Positions 22,250 through 34,902 of a stretch of DNA of 64,000 bases are shown in pieces (the first letter of the stretch is position 1; each line of letters begins with the position of its first letter). Origin of the DNA: Adiantum capillus-veneris (lineage: Eukaryota; Streptophyta; Polypodiopsida; Polypodiales; Pteridaceae); assembly GCA_014529385.2 (NCBI GenBank), contig CM043947.1, positions 127,867,891 through 127,931,890 on the forward strand. Reading direction: 5' to 3'. The position numbers were made by a program, and so were the translations under genes. The notes under the pieces are model-generated. The model was not told the DNA's origin. It saw only the letters and a program-made list of their open reading frames with translations, and ran no database searches.

Positions 22250-23875
22250 GTGCGTCACTTTGAAATCAATTCAATGGAGAGCCAACGCCAAATTTTTGTA
22301 TATCCTCTTTTCTTTGGAGAGCCTGGACAAGATGCAGAATTATTTTTGGCAAATTTCAAGATGTCTTGCCGTATCAAGAGGATAGTAACTGATCAAGAAT
22401 GTGTAGAAATGTTTGAGGTGGTCCTTAGGAAAGATGCTAGCACTTGGTTTGACTCTTTGCCTGAGGAAGTTAAGGGGAATTACACAAAAGTTTTGAATCG
22501 TTTCAAGAAATACTTCTTTGATCCCAAAAACACTAAAAAACTATGGCAAGACATTGTTTCTCATAAGCAAAAAGACTTAGATGACTACTACTTGTACAAG
22601 CAAGAGTTTCTACGTCTTTGGGCTGTATGGGTGAGAAATGTTGCTAACCCTGGTGATGGTGCAAAGTTCCTAAAGAAGGAGAGGTTCATAGCCGGACTCT
22701 TTCCTGACCTTAAGGTAAAAGTTGAGGTGGGTGCACCTGCTACCTTTGATGCAGTTGAAACTAGGGCTGCTGAGAAATATAGGAAACTCAAGTGCTTAAG
22801 GGGGGAGGTTCCAATAGAAGGTCTTAGACCCAAAGGTAAGTCACAAGCATCAAAATCTAGGGAGTTTCCTGAGGTAACGGCGGAAGTGATTGAGAAGTTA
22901 AATGAATCTTTAAGCAGCCTGTTAATTCACCTTGCACAAGCTGTAGGTCCAAAGGGATAAGCAAAGAAGTCTGAAGAGCGAGATTCACGACCTAGGAGAG
23001 TCTTGCAATAATGGAATTGCGGTGAGTTTGGACATGGGATGTATAATTGTCCTTGGCCCCGTGGGGAGCCAGAGAGACCTAACTTGAATTACCCAGTGAT
23101 GAATGCAAGTGAAGGAACTAGTCAGCAACCATGGCTTCTCCAAAGACCAAATGGACCAAGACCACCTTCACAAGGGGTAGAAGGAGTTCAACCTTTGCCA
23201 GATCCAAATGTGCATGTGGTAGAGGTGACAAAATCAAATGAGGTTGACATGGAAGCAAATGGCATTAAGCGTGGCCAAGGAAAAGGTAAAGAGAAAGAAG
23301 GTGTCACATCACAGAGTGACCATGGACGAGGCAAGAAGGCAAAGGAGACCAAGGAAGCTAAGAGGACTCGACGTCCTATCAATCTCCAAGACTTCCCTCT
23401 TGGACATGGTATCTCATGGCCTCAGTTTCTTGCATTATGCCCACAAGTTAGGAGGGATTTAACAAGGGCAGTTAGCACTAGGAGAAAGGTAAAAGAGAGT
23501 GTGCCTGTTGTAAAAATTGCACATGATGAAATTAATGAGGATATTACACCTGTGCTAGATTGTTACATCAAAGGAATATTGGTTAGGAAAGGTCTAGTGG
23601 ATGGGGGTGCACAAATTTGCATCATGACAGAGGGACTCATGCAAAGACTAGGCATGTACATCCATGAGACACCTAAAATTAAAGTGAAAATGGCAAACAA
23701 TAGCAAGGCTAGGTGCGTAGGCATTTGTAAAAATGTCTTTGTGGAGGCCTTTGGCATTAAGAAGGCAGTGGATTTCTATGTCATGTCTACCAAAGGAAAT
23801 GGTTACCCATTTATCCTAGGGAGACCATGGCTAATGAAATGCGAGCTTTGCAGGATTGGGAGAGTGGAAAGCTAA
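22250..23875 (+). pseudogene. Element A gag, zinc knuckle and protease (broken)
   Basis: Gag forms the virus-like particle and the protease cleaves the polyprotein. The gag block (about residues 10-190) includes KDASTWFDSLPEEV and FKKYFFDP, as in retrotransposon gag proteins. It stops at 22958-22960, where element C has a Gln codon (CAA against TAA). The same frame resumes at once. The knuckle should read CxxC-x4-H-x4-C, but a TAA at 23009-23011 replaces the first cysteine region; NCGEFGHGMYNC remains. The protease motif D-G-G-A is at 23600-23611, within LVDGGAQICIM. A one-base deletion near 23838 then shifts the frame. So the copy has two stops and one deletion between gag and RT. Confidence 0.8.
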
Positions 23876-24045
23876 TTTGCGCGAATGACAATCATAAGAA
23901 GGTTGTCTTTGACATGAAGGAGCAACGCCAAGAGGAGCTCCATGAAGAATCATCTCAAAGTGAGACGGAGGAAGGCTAGACCGATAACACTTCAGAAGGA
24001 TAAAGTAGCGGCAGCATTACTGAAGAGGAGTCTTCCATAGAGGTC

Positions 24046-26349
24046 ATGGGGGTAAGGTTTAATCCAAACAACCAAGAGACCTCTTGCCCAGGTTTGGAAG
24101 AGGTAGGTTCCCAAGAGAACCAAAATGTGCAAGATGAAGGAATGTTAGAAGGTATGTTGTCTACAACACTTACAAAGGAAGAAAGAGAGGAGTTCAAATG
24201 TGTGCTAAGAAAATTTCCTAGGATTTTTTCTAAAGACTACACCGATGTGCATGGACTAGATGCTGTTCAACACAAAATTGAGTTTAAGCAAGAGGCCACA
24301 CCTAAGGGTCAGAAGCTACGAAGGCTAGGAGTCATCAAGGAGCAGGCTTTACTCAAGGAGGTAAGAAAGCTTCTAGTAGCAGGTTTGATTTATCCAGTGG
24401 AGAACTCAGAGTGGGTCTCTCCCGTTGTTGTCACTGCCAAGAAGAACGGCAAGTGGAGGGTGTGTGTGGATTACCGTCCACTCAATGAGGCAACAAAAAG
24501 AGATTACTTTCCCCTCCCATTTGAGGATGAGATACTAAATGAGGTAGCTGGTCATGAGAAGTACATTGTGTGTGATGGCTACTCAGGTTACTTTCAAATA
24601 GGTATCGCATTGGAAGATCAGTTGAAAAAAACCTTCATCACTCCTTGGGGTTGTTATGCTTTTAGAGTCATGCCATTTGGTTTGACAAATGCGCCTGCAA
24701 CTTTCCAATGCTTTATGAACATGGTGTTTCGAGCATTCTTTGGAAAGTCCATTAGGGTTTTTATTGATTATTTCTGCATTTATAGCTCAAAATCATTGCA
24801 TCTACAAAGGGTAGAAGAAGGTTTAAAGAAGCTTTATGACATGGGAGGTCAACTCAACCCCGACAAGTGTCACATAGGTGAGGATGAAGTGATCTTGCTT
24901 GGTCACAAGGTTTCCTATAAAGGCATTGAGGTGGATCCTTCAAAGGCAAAGGCTCTTATTGAGCTCCCATCACCCAAGAATCTCAAAGAGGTCATCTCAT
25001 TCATTCAAAAGGTGAAGTATATGTCACGCTTCAGTCACTTAGCTTTGGAGTTGCTTCACCCTTTGCAAAAGTTGACACAACAAGTAGAATTTGCATGGTC
25101 TGATGAGCTTGAAGAGTACTTTTGTAACATTAAAGTCATTTTGTCAGAGCTACCAACACTTATGCCTCCTTGTTGGGAGTACACATTCTTTGTTAGCTCT
25201 AGTGTTGGGAAGGAAACGATTGGTGCAGTTTTATTACAACAAGATCCCCATAGTACCCGGATGCGACCCATCTACTTTGCTAGTAGGGTCATGAATGCCT
25301 TGGAGAGAGGCTACACAGAAGCAGAAATCATGATGCTTTCTCTCATGTTTGGGGTGAGAAATTTTAGATCCTACCTGCTACCAAAACCTTTTGTAATTCT
25401 CACTGCAGAAAATTTGTTCCCTTGGGTGTCATCTCAAATGAATCTTAGTACTAGGATCTCAAAGTGGATTATGGAGTTACAAGAGTTTCAATACTCTTTC
25501 AAGGTAGAAGATAGTGTGCATGCACAATTGGCAGGGATTCTCACTTATAGGGTACATGAGAAGGAAATTAAGGTGCCTGAAGTAAAGACCCTACCATTGC
25601 CACCACCTAAAATTATTCCTAATTATTTTACCTTGTTCTTTGATGGAGCTTTTCGACGAGCCACGGGAAAAGCAGGGGGAGGGCTAGTGTTGCTCAATCC
25701 AAGTGGAGAGGTGGTCATGAAAGAGAAGGTCAATCTACCAGGTTCAACTAGCAACAATGAAGCAGAATATGACACACTACTTCATGGTTTAAAGATATGC
25801 ATTGGCCAAGGTATACAACGTCTCATGGTAAAAGGAGATGCACTTCTCATTGTGAAGCAGATTTTAGGCATTTGGGCATGCAAGAATGAAAGCCTAAGGA
25901 CAAAAGTTCATGCCATTCGTAGGTTATTTAATCAGTTTGAAGAGGTGCAACTATATCATATCCCTAGGAAACAAAATGAAGATGCAAATTTACTTGCACA
26001 ACAAGCAACTACATGTGTTGAGAAAGAAGTGCAGGTCATCATGGTGACAGCAGCTGTCAAGCAATCAAGATACCAGGGATTGGAGTCATTGGCTCCCATT
26101 ATTGGCTACATTTTGGAGGGTGAGTTTCCACAAGACTTCAGGAAGGCTCAGAAGAGGAGACTCATAAAGAAGGCAAGCGCATATCTCTTCCTAGAAGGCT
26201 CCCTCTATCAAAGAGGGAAGGATCACGTGTGCAGAAGAGTACCAACTATCAAGGAAATTCCAGCCATTCTAAAAGGTTTGCATGAAGAGGCATGTGGTGG
26301 TCATTTTGCCCAAGAGTTAACTGTGAAGAAGATTTTGCTTGCAGGGTAA
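24046..26349 (+). pseudogene. Element A reverse transcriptase and two RNase H domains
   Basis: The 767-residue frame copies retrotransposon RNA into DNA. RT motifs are in order: PVVVTAKKNGKWRVCVDYRP, CDGYSGYFQI and MPFGLTNAPATFQ. The catalytic box reads FIDYF at about 24760-24774, where element C has FIDDF. The second catalytic aspartate is thus Tyr (codon 24769-24771). A Gypsy RNase H follows, degenerate at its first motif (FVSSSVGKETIGAVLLQ). A second RNase H follows with FFDGAF, NNEAEYD, VKGDA and NEDANLLA, keeping its four acidic positions. The beginning of the integrase zinc region (LHEEACGGHF) closes the frame. A stop at 26347-26349 (GGGTAA where C has GGATAT) cuts it off. Confidence 0.85.
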
Positions 26350-27499
26350 GTTTGGCCAAGTTTGCATGTGGATGTTCAACATTGGTGTAAAAGCTGTCAC
26401 AATTGTCAGATAAATGGAAATAGAAGGTTGGTGCATGGCCCAAGGCAAATAGTGCTTGCAAATGGACCCTTTGAAAAATGGGGCATTGATGCTATGGGTC
26501 CTCTGCTTAGAACAAAGAATGGTAAACTCTACATTCTAGTGGCTGTGGACTACATGACTAGGTGGGTAGAGGCTCAAAGTGTGGCAAGGGTAAATGGGAA
26601 AACAGTGAGCAGGTTTGTCTACACTAATATTTGTTGCAGATTTGGCACACCTCTAGATATTGTTTCGGATAATTGTCCGGGGTTCAAGAAGGGTTTACTC
26701 AGTTTGTGAAGAGCTTCACATTCTACATCGTCATAGCACACCATACTACCCACAGTCAAATGGTTTGGTGGAGAAGGCTAATGGTGTCATTGCAGGAATC
26801 ATTAGAAAGATGGTGCAAAATAAGACAAAATGATGGGATGACTTCTTGGATGGTGCCTTGTGGGCTTATCGAACCACATATAGGGAAGCCACGGAGTTCA
26901 CACCATTTCACTTGGTCTATGGTCAAGAGGCTTTGCAGCCTATCGAGCTCAACATTCCAACAATGCGACTTTATGGCAAAGTAGCACAAGATGATCAAGA
27001 AGCATGGATGGATTGACTTCTTACCTTAGCTGAGCTTGAGTGGAAAAGAGAAGCAGCTTACGAGTGCTACAAGAGGAAAGCCACACAAGCGAAAGAAAAG
27101 CTCGACAAGAAACTGAAGGACAAAGGCATCAAGGAAGGAGATCTGGTGCTAAGGTATGACAATCGACTCGATAATCATTTTGATGCCAAATTTGAATCTA
27201 GATGGCAAGGACCATACATAGTCAAAAAGGTTTTCAACTCAAGTTACTATCAGCTTACGGACTTGAATGGGAAAGAGCACTCCAGGAAGGTAAACGGGTA
27301 TCGCTTGAAGCCTTATTTGAGTCGCCTTCTACCAAAGGATCTACCAAAGATCTGCCAAAAGGCAGCTATTTCATGTAAGTATTGCTCCATGAAGCATGAA
27401 TGTAACTCCAGTCAAAATGCCGAGGGGCCAAACAATGAATATCTTGTCAAGGACTCTGAAGTACTCTCTCTGGAAAAGATGCTTTATGATGGTACATGA
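26350..27499 (+). pseudogene. Element A integrase (broken)
   Basis: Integrase inserts the DNA copy into the genome. The HHCC zinc motif ends with WCKSCHNCQ at 26384-26410. The DDE core begins with WGIDAMGPL, its first Asp. DIVSDNCPGF carries the second Asp, with Cys in place of the usual Gly. A frameshift at about 26700 leaves the YPQSNGLVEKANG-equivalent region in another frame. Further damage follows to about 27140. From 27146 the C-terminal domain (FESRWQGPYIVKKVF) is open again and ends at 27499. A stop before the piece and at least one frameshift inside it make it non-functional. Confidence 0.8.
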
Positions 27500-27592
27500 A
27501 TATACCATCATCCTTGTTGTGGGTTAGGTCAACACATGAACGATACCCGTTTACCTTCCTGGAGTGCTCTTTCCCATTCAAGTCAGTAAGCT
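27252..27592. repeat. 52-bp inverted repeat: integrase segment of A and filler at the D end
   Basis: 27252-27303 in A's integrase is found inverted at 27541-27592, with one mismatch. The second copy lies between the last 26 bases of D's LTR and D's RT frame. Confidence 0.9.
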
Positions 27593-29439
27593 AAAGACTC
27601 AGTCACAGTAGTCTGCACATCAAACAACTGAGCATCAGGAAGTGCATCATCTACCCCAGTAGGTGCTTCACCTGTTTCAATCCTGCTTAGATAATCTGCA
27701 ATTACATGCTCCTTCCCAGGAGTATGCTCAATCTGAAAGTCAAACTCCTGCAACAACAACATCCATCTTGCAAGCCTTCCAGTAAGAAGTGGCTTCTTGA
27801 TCAAATACAACAAGGCCTGATGATCAACATGAAAAACTATCTTGTTCCCCAACAAGTAATGCCTGAACGTATTCAATGCATATACCATCCCTAAAGCTTC
27901 TCTTTCTGTCACAGGATAGTTTCTTTCTGCACCTGTGAGAACCCTGCTTGCATAGTACACAGGTCTGAACCATCCCTTCTCCTTCTCCTGCATCAGTACA
28001 GCTCCTATTGCTATATCCGAGGCATCAACAAACACATGAAAAGGCAATGACCAATCAGGTGGCTGCAAAATTGGTGCTACTGATATCATTTTCTTCAACA
28101 TCTGAAATGATTTCTGCTGAGGTTCATCCCATACAAATGCCACATCCTTCTTTGTTAATTGAGTTAATGGCAAGCATACATTAGACAAATACCTCAAATA
28201 TCTGGAGTGCCACTTTGTCTGTCCAACAAACCTCATTAACTCTTTAACATTGGTAGGAACTGGTGCTGCTTGAATGGCTTCTATTTTCTTGACATCTATA
28301 GCCATTCCTGCTTCTGACACCACATGTCCTAAAAGTATTCCACTCCTCACAGCAATTACACTTTTATAAGGATTCAGAGCCATCCTGAATTGTCTGCATC
28401 TTTCAAAACAGAGCTTCAGATGTAGCAGATGTTTATCCTTCTTTCCAAACACTGAGAAATCATCCACAAAGACTCTCATAAAGTCCTGTAAGTAAGGTTC
28501 AAACACCTTATGAGCAACAAAATTAAATGAAGGTGGTCCATTGGTTAACCCAAAACTCATCACTGTGTATGCAAAGGCTCCCCATTCAGTTATAAAAGCT
28601 GTTTTATGCTGATCCGACTCAGCAACACTAATCTGATTATAACCAGAAAAACCATCCAAAAAGCTGTACATTTCATGACCAGCTACTGCATCCAACACAG
28701 CATCACAAAATGGCATAGGAAAGGGATCAGTAATGGTTGCTGCATTCAATTTTCTATAATCCACACATACTCTTAAAGCTCCATTTTTCTTTGGCACAAC
28801 CAGTATAGGAGACAACCATGATACTTCATGTACAGGTTTAATGAACCCTACTGCCAGGAGCTTATCAAGCTCCTCCTTCACCTGTTTGGCAAAGTTAGGA
28901 TTCATTCTATATCTTTGCTGCACAATTGGTTTTGCACCCTCTTTCAAATTAATCCTATGCTGATGTAGTGCTGGGTCAATGCCTCTCACCTGAGAATAAT
29001 CCCAAGCAAACACATTCTTATAATCAACCAATAATTGCAACAGCTGTGCCAGAAATTCCCCTTGAATGTGTGCACTCACTTTGACCATTCTTGGTTCTGC
29101 CTCTGTTCCGAAATTCAGCTCCTGAAGCTCCTCCTTTTCTACCCTGCTTGATGCCCCAAACTTCTTTTCATAAATTTTCTCAGCCATATCCCTGGCCTCC
29201 TTTTCTTCCTGCTGAATCTGTTCCTTATCAGACATAACATATTTTTGGTCCACCAACTGTAACAGTTCCTTACCCTGCACTGTCTGTCCTAGTGCTAAAC
29301 CTGTATCTGGCTCATCCTGTTCCTTACCTTGCCGTAACATGCTTTCCACATCTACTTCAAACACAGGTACAACAGTTGGATTGGCCTTCAAGAACTCTTC
29401 CTCTTGGTCATCTGTGACCTCATCAGCAAAATTAATAGT
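27583..29439 (-). pseudogene. Element D reverse transcriptase-RNase H
   Basis: The open part, 29391-27583, is 602 residues long. RT motifs follow the family order: SPILVVPKKNGALRVCVDYR, FLDGFSGYNQI, MSFGLTNGPPSFN and the catalytic FVDDF. The RNase H reads FHVFVDASDIAIGAVLMQ and later HVDHQAL, HTPGKEHVIADYLSR, so both domains look chemically intact. The frame ends at a TGA created by the 52-bp filler at 27541-27592, so the integrase is lost. Upstream it is separated from the protease only by a stop at 29440-29442. It has a single RNase H and thus belongs to another Gypsy lineage than A and C. Confidence 0.85.
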
Positions 29440-30309
29440 CTAAGCAAACAGTGGTTTCTCACTTAATGGAACCATCTTCCTTCCCCTCATAGGTATGGTT
29501 ACTTTCTTTTTCCCTTTTTTCAATATGACAACATTTTCTCCCCAGTCCTGTCTTACTTTAGCCAATCTGAACCAAGGCCTTCCTAATTGCATTTCATATG
29601 CAGCTGCTGCGTCTGACATTCTGAGTACCACAAAATTAACAAAAAAGGATAATCCTGACACCTGAATTTCCTGTGCTTTGAGAATTCCCAAAGGTTGTAC
29701 CCTAGATTGGTCTGCCATTTTCACCTGAAAAGGTGCTGGAGCCATAGCTCCCAACTCCATTCTTTTGTACACTGCCTCTGGTAAAATATTCACCCCAGAG
29801 CCTCCATCCAATAACACATCATCAAAATTTTCTCCAAGAAAGTGTACTTTAATAACTGGTACCACAAAGTCCACATCTGCTGGATCAATTCTATTTGCTG
29901 CTGCTGGAGAAAACTGCCTGTCCATTGTGCCAAGTCCATTCAGGTTCTGCAGCTTTCTGAACAATCTGTCTTTGAAAGCTGGAACCAATTGCAACAATTG
30001 ATCCAAAGATAATTGAAGAGGTGAGCTAATAAGTATTTCAAACCAATCCTTATCCTGTTTATTTTCCACCTCCTTACTCCCTTTATTCTGCTCTTCCTTT
30101 TCTTTTGGGTCATCCTCAATATCCACCTACTTTGCCTGGTGTTTGGCAATCCTTTTTGTAACCCGGTCTCTTACCCCTTTTTGCTCCTTCCAATCCAAAG
30201 GTGCTTTATCCTTAGACCTAGTCACTGCTAGAACTTCAACATGATCCTCCTGCACACATTGGTTACAGTCACAAGCCCATTGATGTTCCTCTTCATTCCC
30301 TTGCTGCTC
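29440..30309 (-). pseudogene. Element D protease region
   Basis: This continues the same frame after the gag stop at 30310-30312 and contains another stop at 30127-30129. The 30126-29440 stretch encodes the aspartic protease fold, with FDDVLLDGGSGVNILP as active-site region (D-G-G-S). That pattern is common in plant Gypsy elements. LGRPWFRLA is the second conserved protease block. The protein would mature Gag and Pol inside the particle. The stops are all single nonsense codons in an otherwise colinear frame. Confidence 0.75.
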
Positions 30310-31806
30310 CTATTCTTGGTCAGTATCTTGAATCTGCTCATCCTGAGAAAACACATCAAACAAGATTACATTTGCCTGAGCTGCTGGCTGATTTTGCTGT
30401 TGCTGCTGTTGCTGATTTTCAGGTTGATTGGGCTGATTATATCTCACAATGGGCATTCCCCTTTCTTCCCTATGCTTCACCCATAAAGCACAATTGGGAC
30501 CTACCCAGTGATCTGGTGCACCACAGTACACACAGGGTCTCCTATTATTATTGTTCTCCTGCTCTCTCCAAGGAGGTCTAGGAGGTCTTGTCCTCTGAAA
30601 TGGTGGTCTTCCCCTAAATGGTACTACTTGATTTGCTCCAATTTCTGGTCTTCCTCTTCCTATGTTAGGTGTTGTCTGCCCTCTATTCTTTGGATTATAC
30701 CAACAGCTAGCAGTACTATGTCCATCCCTTTCACAAATGTGACAATACACTTTTTCTTTAGGTGCTACAACAGAATAACCAAACTTTTTAAGTTTGCCTA
30801 CCAAATCTTGCTCAATACTCTGCTTTTGCTTGACTTTCTTCTTCTTACTGCTCTGTTTCTTCTTTCTTTTTTCTGTTTCCTCATCACTGTCTGATGGTGA
30901 GTCTGAATCTGAGTTCCCACTGGAATCTGTGTCTTCAGATGCTTCTTCTGAATCTGAGTCACTGTCTTCTTTTCCTTTTGCTTTGGTCATGCCAAGTCTC
31001 TTCTCCACCCTTGCAGCAGCAGTAACAAGGTCATCCAGACCTCCAGCAATATCAATGCTAGCTACTGCTCCCTTTAAGCTGCTTCTCAATCCTTTCAAAA
31101 AATAACCTGCTAACATTTCATTAGTGGGTCTTTCATTCCCCTGCAATCTTTCTACTAAAATTCTGAACTTCTGTGCATAGTCTTCAACCAGCATCTTATT
31201 TTGCTTAATGTCTCTGAGTTTTCTCAGGACATCAGTCGGAGTCTTCTCCTTTCTAAATCTCTGCAGAAATGCCTGCTTCAAAGCATTATAAGTAGCAAAA
31301 TGTGCAATGCCATATTGGCTGAACCAACTCATGGCCTTTCCTTCCAATGTGGCAGCAAACTGTTCCATCTTTACTCCATCAGCATACATCACCTGATAGC
31401 CACTTGCCTGCCACTTAGTTTCAAACTGTGCCACATGACAGTCAGCATCTTCCTTACTCCCTGCTCTAAACTTGGCTGCCTTGACCTTTGGGTTGGGTGG
31501 TGGTTGAGCCATTGGAATGGGTTGTGGTGGTCTCCTAGGTCTTTGCCTGGTAGCCCCCTGAAGTGGGTCAAACTGGATCCTTCTCCTGGTGGTTCTTCTT
31601 GCCAGGAATAAAGCTCCAATAAATTACCTCACTCTCTCTTCTCCTACTGCTCCTGATCCTACCCCTCCTTGGTCTACAAGTTGCTGCCCCTGAGCATCGG
31701 GTGATTGCTGATTGTCATGATCATAGTTAAATGGATCAATGTTTCCAGCCTGTGCTTGAGCCCTTGTGTAGTACACTCTTCCTACTCTCCTGTCTCCCTC
31801 TGACAT
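30310..31806 (-). pseudogene. Element D Gag with two zinc knuckles
   Basis: The frame starts at 31806 (MSEGDRRVGR) and has one TAA at 31622-31624. It then stays open to 30310. The gag domain includes LEGKAMSWFSQYG and FRKEKTPTDVLRKL. A long Ser/Asp/Glu tract (about residues 250-290 of the whole frame) and a Lys-rich tract follow. Two CCHC-like knuckles are seen: CHICERDGHSTASC and CVYCGAPDHWVGPNC. A Gln-rich tail ends the ORF. Gag packages the element RNA. Apart from the TAA it is intact, and an internal start at 31512 could still yield 400 residues. Confidence 0.82.
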
Positions 31807-31853
31807 GCATCATTACTTGAAAATAAACGTTAACCCAGCCAGATCGCCAAATG

Positions 31854-32233
31854 TGTTGTGGGTTAGGTCAACACATGAACATCATACACAGCAAGAATAA
31901 CCATCTACTCCACCATACTTCATTAACAACAATTTAGACACAGTAAACATGACTACTCAAAAATATCAGAGTAAGCAGAGACAATACACTGAATAGTTGC
32001 TGCACTGCACCATCATCATCACATTCATATCAGAGAACAGATACCTCTTGCGCAGATACATTCCCCACTTATATAGATAAATCCGACTTAACTACCCAGT
32101 CACAAGACATTCAGCAGACTGCAACTGAAAGACAGTTACATCCGACTTAGCAAAATACAGCTAAGTAAATATCCGATAAGTCAAAATCCGACTTAGCTAT
32201 TCAGAGTCAGTTTCTAACATGTGCCTCTCAACA
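31854..32233 (-). repeat. Element D 5' LTR
   Basis: The 380-bp segment has TGTTG...CAACA ends. On the minus strand it is followed by TTGGCGATCTGGC, a plausible primer site. The opposite LTR survives only as its first bases at 27515-27540. Confidence 0.82.
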
Positions 32234-32251
32234 ATCCTGGGGGAGGGCTAA

Positions 32252-34902
32252 TGATAGTCGTTTTTCGGCTATTCAAAATTGTCATGGTAAGCAACCTCAC
32301 CCTACCAAATTCACCCAAACACTATGGCTATCCCTACCATTTCACTGTACATAGGTGTGTGTGAGTTAGGGGACTTTTCCCATATTTTTTAAAAAACCCT
32401 CAATTAGCTAGTCACTGGGCTAGTTGAGCCAAAAAAATAAAAAAAATAGTTAAAAAAGGTATATTATGGCCTTTGTGTGTAAATATTTCATTATATATAT
32501 ATATATGGCCTAAATATAGGGATTTTTATAATTATTTTGATATTTTATTTAAATATTTATACCTAGGCGTGTGTTTTATTAAACCTATGTATGCCTTCTT
32601 TCATCCTCTTGCACCATAAGTGTATTTTTTGCCAATGTGTACATACTCTAACCTCATATTTTTCTTTTATACAAATCACCCTCACATTTTCACCCTCACT
32701 CTTGTGAAAAGAAAAATTGAATTCTACTCTCTTAGTCACGTTTATTATATTATTTACTTGCATACCTTTTCCTCTTTCACCCAAAATAATACAAAGAGGG
32801 ACTATATCATATGATTCCAATATCTTTCCATATCCATAATTTATCCATATTTTTTATTTTATTTTTTTCTCATTATTCTAGCACCATGTGCTCATTGAGC
32901 TAAAATCCATGAATAGTCCATACACTAGTCCCACCATGTATATATATGGCTTTATTCACCGATAATCCTCCTCCATGCATGTGTAAAGGACAACTTGAAT
33001 GCTTTGTATTATGATATGACAAAGGAGGGGCTTACTCTTGGATGCATTGTACAAATTCGACAAAGGAGGGGGCCACTAAAAGACTTTTGCAGGCATAAAA
33101 AGCAGGCTTTTTGGTGAGATTTTTGGCACCCATCTCTACTCTGAATTTGGAGCGGTGGTCAAAAGGGGAAATGTGGAACAAAATTTGAATAATCACCTCA
33201 AAATTTTGGTGATTTTTGAAGCAGCCACCGGTGAGCTATGATTTTTTGAGTGGACCCCTGTCTGCCCACTTTTCTCACAAAGTAACTCATAGTCTTCTCT
33301 CACCTCCTTTCCCACTTCCACACACATATACTCGTTCCTCTCCATCCCTCACTCAAACCTGCAACTTTCATGGCTTACTTCATCTTATTCACCATTTCCA
33401 TCTCTCCTTACTCCATAGCACAAAAGATTATCATCTCTACACACATATAGCTCAATTTCTCTCTCTAGAATCAAATTCATATTACCATAACCTCTTCATC
33501 CTTTCATAAAAGAGAAAAAAATCAGCAAATAACCAATCTCAAGCCCTGAAAAAGGAGGAGTTTGATCATGGAGAATCCAACTTCCCCATGGTCACAAGAA
33601 CTGCACCGACAAAGTTCTACAACCGCTTCATTCACTAGAGAAGAAGGTGGAAAATTTCATTTACATCTTGTGGTTTCCACCAAATTGTGTATATTCTCAT
33701 CCTTCTCTTACTTTTTATCATTGTATAAATCATATAATGCACCTTGAGTGCATATGCCATGTAGTTGTACCCCATCCTACTAACTTCAAACTACTAACAC
33801 TAACTGCTAACCCTTTTTTTGTAAATTGCGCCCACTCTACTCTACTGTGGAGTAGGCAACCTCACACAAAAAATCACTCACCTCTCTAGAATATTCTCTA
33901 TTTCACCTCAATAATTATCTCCTTTGGAGCCCACATCCATGTGACTCAAGAGACAAGAGAGCCCCACTCTCATAAGAACATATAAAAAATTTCATAAACA
34001 TGATTTTCTATGAAAATGCTGATTAGGTATAATCCTAATTAGGGCTCTCCTCACCTATAAATAGAGCCCTTCTCCCTTTGTAAATGCAGGATCCCTACAC
34101 TATTGCTCACTACTTTGAGCGTGCCATTCACCATCTTAGTTTTAGGGAGTGAGAGTGAGCTCTCTATGCACCATTACATGTGGTGTATAGGAAAGCTTCT
34201 TTGAGCTAGTTGTAACACTACAAGGGAGTGAGTGATTCATAACTCCCAATCAAAGTTGTACCTACTCTTGCACATCAGTTTAATCACTAAGTTGGGTGCA
34301 AATCGCGGGTCAAAACTCTCTTGAGTCTCTCCAATTCAGGCTTGGCAACCTCATCTCGTTTGGTTTAAGGTGACGCGTTTTCATTTTGAGATTCTTTTGT
34401 AGTATCTGCTTGTATGTGACTCAAGAGCTCTTGTGTTTGTTTTCGTTGCTAGGGAAAACATTATAAGAGGGTTGTATGGTGAGAGGTCTCCCATAACCCT
34501 AAGATAATGTGTAGATTGCAACATCATCAAACTGAATCGTGTCTCTTCACTCTCCTCCAAGCTGTTCATACACCCACGTCAATCATTAAAATTGAAGCTA
34601 AATTCTTGCATAAAGATCTCTCTCTTTCTTTTGTGTGTGCGTATGTGTATGTGTGTGTGTATTTGTAGCATTTAAATTAGTGATAGTGTATTCTTCCTTC
34701 CTGCTTGTATTGCTAAGAGATTATCCTCTTTTGCGTCCTAGTTCGCTCTCTAACTAGGTGGTGCCCCTATCTTGTTTGGGTTTGGCTGTGGGTTGGTTGT
34801 TGTGTTGTGCTTGTGGTTGCCCCCAGCTCCAATTGAGCAGCATGGGAGACTTGAGGGGTGTTTAGAGGTTGCCTCTCTTGTTGCTTGCCCCGGACCGCTT
34901 CA
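32252..34902 (+). repeat. Element A 3' LTR
   Basis: This matches the 5' LTR along its length, with scattered substitutions and small indels. TATA box CTATAAATAG is at 34055-34064 and the end CCGCTTCA is at 34902. The purine tract GGGGGAGGGC precedes it at 32239-32249. Confidence 0.88.

Larger units (their letters stand above)
27515..32233 (-). mobile_element. Element D: Ty3/Gypsy retrotransposon, 3' part deleted, inserted in A
   Basis: The 5-bp duplication ATCCT (27510-27514 and 32234-32238) marks insertion into A just before A's polypurine tract. The 5' LTR (31854-32233) is complete. The 3' LTR is reduced to about 26 bases (27515-27540). Integrase, polypurine tract and most of the 3' LTR are missing and replaced by a 52-bp inverted copy of nearby A sequence. 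Gag, protease and RT-RNase H lie in one reading frame with four in-frame stops. D is younger than A because it sits inside it. Confidence 0.85.
19021..34902 (+). mobile_element. Element A: Ty3/Gypsy LTR retrotransposon with dual RNase H, containing element D
   Basis: LTRs of 2659 and 2651 bp begin TGATAG and end CCTCA or CTTCA. The target duplication CTGT is at 19017-19020 and 34903-34906. A primer site follows the 5' LTR and a GGGGGAGGGCTAA purine tract precedes the 3' LTR. The single Gag-Pol frame has domain order gag, CCHC, protease, RT, RNase H, second RNase H, integrase. That second, plant/archaeal-type RNase H before the integrase is known from Tat-lineage Gypsy elements. Stops and frameshifts make it non-autonomous now. 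Element D is inserted just before its polypurine tract. Confidence 0.88.

Noticed and set aside
30241-31105. Plus-strand open frames of 69-128 codons opposite element D gag
   Set aside because: They mirror the biased composition of the gag ORF on the other strand; gag has family motifs, they do not.
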